From Bacteroides sp. (GTDB taxonomy: Bacteria; Bacteroidota; Bacteroidia; Bacteroidales; Bacteroidaceae): DNA of 45,114 nucleotides. Position 1 is the first letter of the stretch, and every line of letters begins with the position of its first letter. The notes beneath the pieces are model-generated. The model had not been told where the DNA came from. It saw only the letters and a list, made by a program, of their open reading frames with translations, and did not search any database. The DNA lies in contig DXWV01000012.1 in assembly GCA_019416685.1 (NCBI GenBank), forward strand, positions 1 through 45,114. The letters run 5' to 3'. Both the position numbers and the translations under genes were made by a program. Of this stretch, positions 41,214 through 45,114 are shown one piece after another.

Positions 41214-41843
41214 TTAATCAATCTGCCAGGTCATCACAAACTCAGGATGAATCAGATAATGAATCCGGAAGCTACGCTGTTGCTCCGTTCTATATTCGTG
41301 AGCCGGAAAAACACCTTGTTGCTCTGTCGTAAAAGGTTCGATATACAGATGTTCGCGAAAGTCTACTTCGGAAGTATTCATACACTTGAACATAACTTCT
41401 TTGGCTGACCAATGCAGCAGAAGACTCCAGGTATCATCTTCCTCATACGGAACAAGCTGTTCATCCTCCCGCATATACTTATGGGCTACTTTGTGTACAC
41501 GCCGGCTATATTGTTCAATATCGATACCGACCGGCTTTTCTTCACTCAAGATAACAGCTACGTAACCTTTAGTATGCGAGATACTGATAAAAAAAGAGTT
41601 ATCTGCCAGATAAGGTTTTCCACTCGGTTCGTAACACACTTCTTTATAAATACCCACCAAGCGGAACAGTAAAGCACGGACAGAAAGCCACTCCTGTTTA
41701 CGGTGCGGAGCATTGAAACGTTGTAACTCCGCTTCGTAATACGTTCTCTCCGGAAGCAAACTGAGTAAAACATCTATCGGTTCCTCCATTTTCCAGATCC
41801 CCCATTGGAAAGAAGACTCTCTATGTTGCAGAAATAATGGCAT
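41214..41843 (-). CDS. 4'-phosphopantetheinyl transferase
   Basis: This 209-residue protein has the Sfp-type motifs: GIDIEQYSRRV near residue 100 (magnesium-binding Asp and Glu), and HWSAKEVMFK near 144. It moves phosphopantetheine from CoA to carrier proteins such as acyl carrier protein. Its start lies two bases after the gldE stop; in other Bacteroidota gldD occupies this place. Whether it serves primary or secondary metabolism is not visible; no synthase is nearby. Confidence 0.88.
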   Translation of the reverse strand: MPLFLQHRESSFQWGIWKMEEPIDVLLSLLPERTYYEAELQRFNAPHRKQEWLSVRALLFRLVGIYKEVCYEPSGKPYLADNSFFISISHTKGYVAVILSEEKPVGIDIEQYSRRVHKVAHKYMREDEQLVPYEEDDTWSLLLHWSAKEVMFKCMNTSEVDFREHLYIEPFTTEQQGVFPAHEYRTEQQRSFRIHYLIHPEFVMTWQID

Positions 41844-41845
41844 AA

Positions 41846-43189
41846 TTATGCATCTTCCTCTGTTTGAGGTTGGTTGATGATAAATTTAACTTTCAGAATA
41901 CGGCGATTATCCATCTCAAGTACTTCAAACTCATAGTTCAGATAAGAAACCTTTTCATGAAGTGCAGGGAACTCCCCTTTTATCTCAAGTAAAAGTCCCG
42001 CTAATGTATCGGCATCACCGACCACTCTTTCAAAATCATCTTCATCGAGTTTTGTGATCTTATAGAAATCACTCAACTGAGTCTTGGCCTCAAAAACCCA
42101 TGTATGATCATTCAGCACAGCGTAAGTACGCTCTTCGTCGTCATATTCATCATGAATTTCACCTACAATCTCTTCGATAATATCCTCCATTGTTACAATG
42201 CCGGAAGTTCCTCCAAACTCATCAACTACAATGGCAATATGTATCTTATTAGCCTGAAAATCACGTAAAAGATCATCTATCATCTTTGTTTCAGGCACAA
42301 AGTAAGCCGGACGAATCAGAGACTGCCAACGAAAATTGTCTCCTTTGTTGACATGAGGTAAAAGATCTTTTATATAAAGCACTCCTTTTATATTATCACG
42401 AGAACCGGAATAAATAGGAATACGCGAATAAGCATTATCGACAATACATTTCATCACATCCTTAAAAGAAGTACGTATATCAAGGTCCACTACATCCAGA
42501 CGGGAAGTCATTACCTCCTTTGCAGTTTCACCTCCAAAGCGAATAATGCCTTCGAGTATATTATTTTCCTCAGAAAGTTCCGCTTTATCAGTCAGCTCCA
42601 ATGCCTGTGAGAGTTCGTCAACTGAGATATTATGATTCTTACGTGTAAAATGCTTATTCAGAAAAGTAGTAGAACGTACCAGAACAGCAGAAATCGGACT
42701 AAATACTTTCCGCAACAGATAAATACCCGGAGCGGCAAAACGACAAAAAGCCAATGTCTTCTGTGCCGAATAAATCTTTGGCATAATCTCGCCAAAAAGT
42801 AACAACAGAAAAGTAAGGATTACTGTTAATATCAAAAACTCCGCAATTGGTGAATGAAAGATAAAAACATTCATGAAAAAGAAATTGCAAAGCATAATTA
42901 TCGTCACATTGACAAAATTATTGGTTATCAGTACGGTTGCCAGCAAAGTCTCTGAATTTCCAAGCAAACTACTGATTTTCTCATCCGAGGGATGATTACG
43001 CGACTCTATTTCATTGAGGTCGGAAGGAGATAATGAAAAAAAAGCTATTTCTGATGCAGAAGCAAAACCGGAGGCAAGCAAAAGCACACCAGCCAAAATA
43101 ATAGCTACAATTGCCGAAAAGGAAGGTGGGTTTACGGTTATACCGTTAAAAATGTCTGCCAAATGGCATAAATAAGCGTCTGGGTCCAA
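41846..43189 (-). CDS. gldE: GldE/CorC-type membrane protein with CBS domains
   Basis: This 447-residue protein has a DUF21/CNNM membrane domain of about four helices (about 20-185: LLLASGFASASEIAFFSL and LLLFGEIMPKIYSA), a CBS pair (about 215-340: MTSRLDVVDLD, GTSGIVTMEDIIEEIVGEI) and a C-terminal CorC_HlyC domain ending near residue 435. Flavobacterial GldE is of this architecture. In Bacteroides, which does not glide, it probably has an ion transport or other envelope role. The gene order ssb-gldE is preserved. The start MDPDAYLCHLADIF is followed by PPSFSAI before the first helix. Confidence 0.85.
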   Translation of the reverse strand: MDPDAYLCHLADIFNGITVNPPSFSAIVAIILAGVLLLASGFASASEIAFFSLSPSDLNEIESRNHPSDEKISSLLGNSETLLATVLITNNFVNVTIIMLCNFFFMNVFIFHSPIAEFLILTVILTFLLLLFGEIMPKIYSAQKTLAFCRFAAPGIYLLRKVFSPISAVLVRSTTFLNKHFTRKNHNISVDELSQALELTDKAELSEENNILEGIIRFGGETAKEVMTSRLDVVDLDIRTSFKDVMKCIVDNAYSRIPIYSGSRDNIKGVLYIKDLLPHVNKGDNFRWQSLIRPAYFVPETKMIDDLLRDFQANKIHIAIVVDEFGGTSGIVTMEDIIEEIVGEIHDEYDDEERTYAVLNDHTWVFEAKTQLSDFYKITKLDEDDFERVVGDADTLAGLLLEIKGEFPALHEKVSYLNYEFEVLEMDNRRILKVKFIINQPQTEEDA

Positions 43190-43220
43190 AATCCTGGGTT
43201 TTAGTTAAACAATTATTTAG

Positions 43221-43304
43221 TTGACAGTGGACAATTGATAATTGACAGTTATGATACAGCATGATGTGCAGCCAATTGTCAATTATCAATTATCAACTGT
43301 CAAT
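43221..43304. repeat. Palindromic TTGACAATT repeat between ssb and gldE
   Basis: The left arm TTGACAGTGGACAATTGATAATTGACAG faces CAATTGTCAATTATCAATTATCAACTGTCAA. The centre CAGCATGATGTGCAGCC resembles the centre of the TTGGCA family. It fills the ssb-gldE gap and ends in the ssb stop. Confidence 0.85.
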
Positions 43305-43760
43305 TTAGAACGGCAAATCATCTGCCGGATTATTCTGTATAGGGCTGGCTTGTGATTGCTGTGGCTGCACAGTTGGTGCACCCTGCTGAGCTGCCGGAGT
43401 AGATGCAGAAGTACCAGATGCAGTATTCTTAGGAGTCAACATCTCCATATTATCCACGAATATTTCTGTAATATACCGTTTGGCACCTGTCTGATCATCA
43501 TAAGAACGGCTTCTTATTTTTCCTTCAATATAAAGCTTATCACCTTTGTGAACATATTTCTCTGCCGTTTCTGCCAGTCCACGCCACAATACAAGATTGT
43601 GCCACTCTGTTCTTTCGGGCACTTGTGTTCCGTTAGCCAAAGTATATGCACGGTCGGTAGTAGCTAAAGGGAAAGTTGCCACAGCGATACCTGTATCCAG
43701 GTATCTAACCTCCGGGTCTTTACCAACATTTCCTAACAATATCACTTTATTTACTGACAT
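43305..43760 (-). CDS. ssb: Single-stranded DNA-binding protein
   Basis: This 151-residue protein has an N-terminal OB fold (about 1-110: MSVNKVILLGNVGKDPEVRYL, TEWHNLVLW, GDKLYIEGKI, and TEIFVDNMEML), a Gln, Pro and Ser-rich linker, and the acidic tip ADDLPF for binding replication and repair partners. The size and organisation match chromosomal SSB. It lies between mutY and gldE, a Bacteroidota-conserved arrangement; the ATG is 63 bases after the mutY stop. Confidence 0.95.
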   Translation of the reverse strand: MSVNKVILLGNVGKDPEVRYLDTGIAVATFPLATTDRAYTLANGTQVPERTEWHNLVLWRGLAETAEKYVHKGDKLYIEGKIRSRSYDDQTGAKRYITEIFVDNMEMLTPKNTASGTSASTPAAQQGAPTVQPQQSQASPIQNNPADDLPF

Positions 43761-43822
43761 ATCATTCTATATTTATATATTTTGTGCCAAAATTAAACAG
43801 AAATACAACACAAAACAAGTTT

Positions 43823-44863
43823 TTATACATATTTCTCCAGGAAGGCATGTATCAATCTGGGCACGGCATATTGCTCTAACTCGTCAGTTCTCACTTTCAG
43901 ATAAGAAGAGAAAGAAACCGTCTCTTGTGGCAAGCTAACTTCATAGAAATTAGCATAAAGCACCCTGTGAGACAGTACATGTTTCACATTCCGGCAGACC
44001 AAACGAACGATAGGAACTTCTCCTCCTACAAATAATTTTGTGAATTCCGGAAGAGCTAAAAACGCCTCTTCTGTAATAGATTCTGCTGTTTCTATCAATG
44101 GTAACTCAAAGAGATTTTTCCAAATATCATTTTCCGTCCGCTTATTAATAAACGTATATGCACCCGCACGTACATATATATAATTGAGATAGCGGTTTGT
44201 TGTCTTTGTCTTATGCTGTTTTACAGGAAGCTGCCGGACCTTCCCTTTCGCCAGTGCCATACAACTATCGGCCAACGGGCAAAACAGGCAAACCGGAGCT
44301 TGCGGAGTACATTGTATCGCTCCAAAATCCATAATTGCCTGATTATAAACAGCCGGCTGGGTTTTATCCAACAGTTCACCGGCTAATGAAGCAAACAGTT
44401 TTTTCCCTTCCGTAGAGTCTATAGCAGTCTCAATCCCGAGATAACGCGACAACACCCGATACACATTACCATCGACCACCGCATAAGGCATATTATAAGC
44501 AAAGGAACAAATGGCTGCCGCCGTATACTCTCCTACCCCCTTCAGACCCAATACCCCGGAATAAGTTTTAGGAAACACCCCATTCATACTACGGGCAGCA
44601 GCATGAAGATTGCGTGCACGGGAATAATATCCCAGTCCCTGCCAGAACTTCATTACCTCATCTTCATCAGCTTCGGCAAGTGTCTTCACATCAGGAAAGC
44701 GTTCAATAAAACGCACAAAATAATCATACCCTTGTACAACTCTTGTCTGTTGCAAAATAATTTCTGAAATCCATATCAGGTAAGGATCGGAAGACTCCCT
44801 CCAGGGTAAGTCACGTTTATGTTCGTGATACCAGTTTATTAGTGTTTCGCTGAAGTTATTCAT
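43823..44863 (-). CDS. mutY: A/G-specific adenine DNA glycosylase
   Basis: This 346-residue protein has the HhH-GPD fold: EIILQQTRV near residue 35, GLGYYSRARNLHAAA near 74, the helix-hairpin-helix LKGVGEYTAAAI near 105 with the Lys/Asp region VDGNVYRVLSRY near 130, and the iron-sulfur cluster CTPQAPVCLFCPLADSC (C-x6-C-x2-C-x5-C) near 186. The C-terminal part, about 220-346, is the NUDIX-like 8-oxoguanine recognition domain. It removes adenine mispaired with 8-oxoguanine. The gene is first in the mutY-ssb-gldE order. Confidence 0.95.
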   Translation of the reverse strand: MNNFSETLINWYHEHKRDLPWRESSDPYLIWISEIILQQTRVVQGYDYFVRFIERFPDVKTLAEADEDEVMKFWQGLGYYSRARNLHAAARSMNGVFPKTYSGVLGLKGVGEYTAAAICSFAYNMPYAVVDGNVYRVLSRYLGIETAIDSTEGKKLFASLAGELLDKTQPAVYNQAIMDFGAIQCTPQAPVCLFCPLADSCMALAKGKVRQLPVKQHKTKTTNRYLNYIYVRAGAYTFINKRTENDIWKNLFELPLIETAESITEEAFLALPEFTKLFVGGEVPIVRLVCRNVKHVLSHRVLYANFYEVSLPQETVSFSSYLKVRTDELEQYAVPRLIHAFLEKYV

Positions 44864-44923
44864 TAAAAAAATGTATTAATATAGCAACGTAAGAAATACG
44901 TTATTTGCCTTATGAATGCACCT

Positions 44924-44960
44924 CATAGCCAACTTATGCATTGGCATATTGGTACATCAC
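44924..44960. repeat. Partial TTGGCAyATT repeat upstream of mutY
   Basis: TAGCCAACTTATGCATTGGCATATTGGTACATCA carries the words of the TTGGCA family but without full facing arms. It lies in the mutY leader, between its likely promoter and start. Confidence 0.5.
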
Positions 44961-44976
44961 AACCACAATTCGCATA

Positions 44977-45005
44977 CAAAAGTAGCTCTTTTTAAATCTA
45001 ACAAA
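44977..45005 (-). promoter_or_regulatory. Candidate promoter of mutY
   Basis: On the minus strand TTTG, a 17-base spacer and TACTTTTG (plus 44977-44984) resemble the Bacteroidales consensus, with a slightly short spacer. The leader to the ATG at 44863 would be about 110 bases. Confidence 0.45.
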
Positions 45006-45050
45006 ACTTAAGGAAGAGACTTTTTTATAAAATTGTTCAGAATATATTTT

Positions 45051-45078
45051 TTTGAGAGCTTAAAAAGCTATATATTTG
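45051..45078 (+). promoter_or_regulatory. Promoter of a gene beyond the right edge
   Basis: TATATTTG (45071-45078) matches the -7 consensus, and TTTG lies at 45051 with a shorter than usual spacer of 16 bases. The start codon is not in the window. In related genomes an HU-type DNA-binding gene is found here, divergent from mutY; that is recollection, not seen. Confidence 0.5.
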
Positions 45079-45114
45079 CAGTCCAAAAAATTAGAAAGAA
45101 CATAGTAATAATAT

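Overview
The window is a chromosomal segment of a gut Bacteroides. The evidence is Bacteroidales-type promoters (TTTG, about 19 bases, then TAnnTTTG), a capsular polysaccharide (CPS) operon led by UpxY and UpxZ regulators, a cobalamin uptake operon of the BtuB-BtuG-BtuH type, and the Bacteroidota neighbourhood mutY-ssb-gldE. A tryptophanase gene points to an indole-positive species of the B. thetaiotaomicron/ovatus group rather than B. fragilis; this is inference. The order btuB-btuG-btuH-tnaA matches, from memory, the BT1489-BT1492 region of B. thetaiotaomicron.

Layout. 1-14.1 kb is a housekeeping block: a membrane glycosyltransferase, a LolC/E-type permease, a class I aminotransferase, a fucose-isomerase-like protein, a PHP phosphatase overlapping an ABC-F ATPase, a DUF3805-like protein with a candidate 38-residue membrane protein upstream, a SIMPL-domain protein, a transglutaminase-like protein, and a two-component system. 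14.1-16.6 kb holds two AAA+ ATPases of different families. 16.7-31.4 kb is one CPS operon on the minus strand: promoter, leader with hairpin and ops-like element, upxY, upxZ, rfbA, rfbC, two acyltransferases, Wzx flippase, GT11 fucosyltransferase, GT-A glycosyltransferase, EpsG/Wzy polymerase, two GT4 enzymes (one broken by an in-frame TGA), a GT2 enzyme, an NDP-sugar 4-ketoreductase, a 31-codon membrane peptide, and a WecA/WbpL-type initiating transferase. The interior (about 18.7-28.3 kb) is visibly richer in A and T than its surroundings, as expected of an exchanged cassette.

31.6-39.5 kb on the plus strand carries a thioredoxin-fold lipoprotein, a cobalamin riboswitch controlling btuB-btuG-btuH, a terminator, and tnaA. 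39.6-45.1 kb carries a small GNAT protein with a mono-cluster ferredoxin-like partner, then on the minus strand mutY, ssb, gldE, a phosphopantetheinyl transferase and a degenerate M23 protein. The window ends in the promoter of a rightward gene outside it.

The most unusual layer is intergenic. At least six families of palindromic elements are built from reiterated short words (TTGGCAyATT, TTGACAATT, TTAGTGATAAG, TCTCTACGA, AGTGTACA, CGCAGATTTACGCAAAT). Three of them share a related loop near CAGCGCAGCC although their arm words differ. Some run into coding sequence and supply the last codons of proteins. Other items worth following are the nonsense-broken glycosyltransferase, two tiny membrane ORFs, and the RfaH/ops-like leader of the capsule operon. 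No tRNA, rRNA, CRISPR array, insertion sequence or integrase gene was seen.
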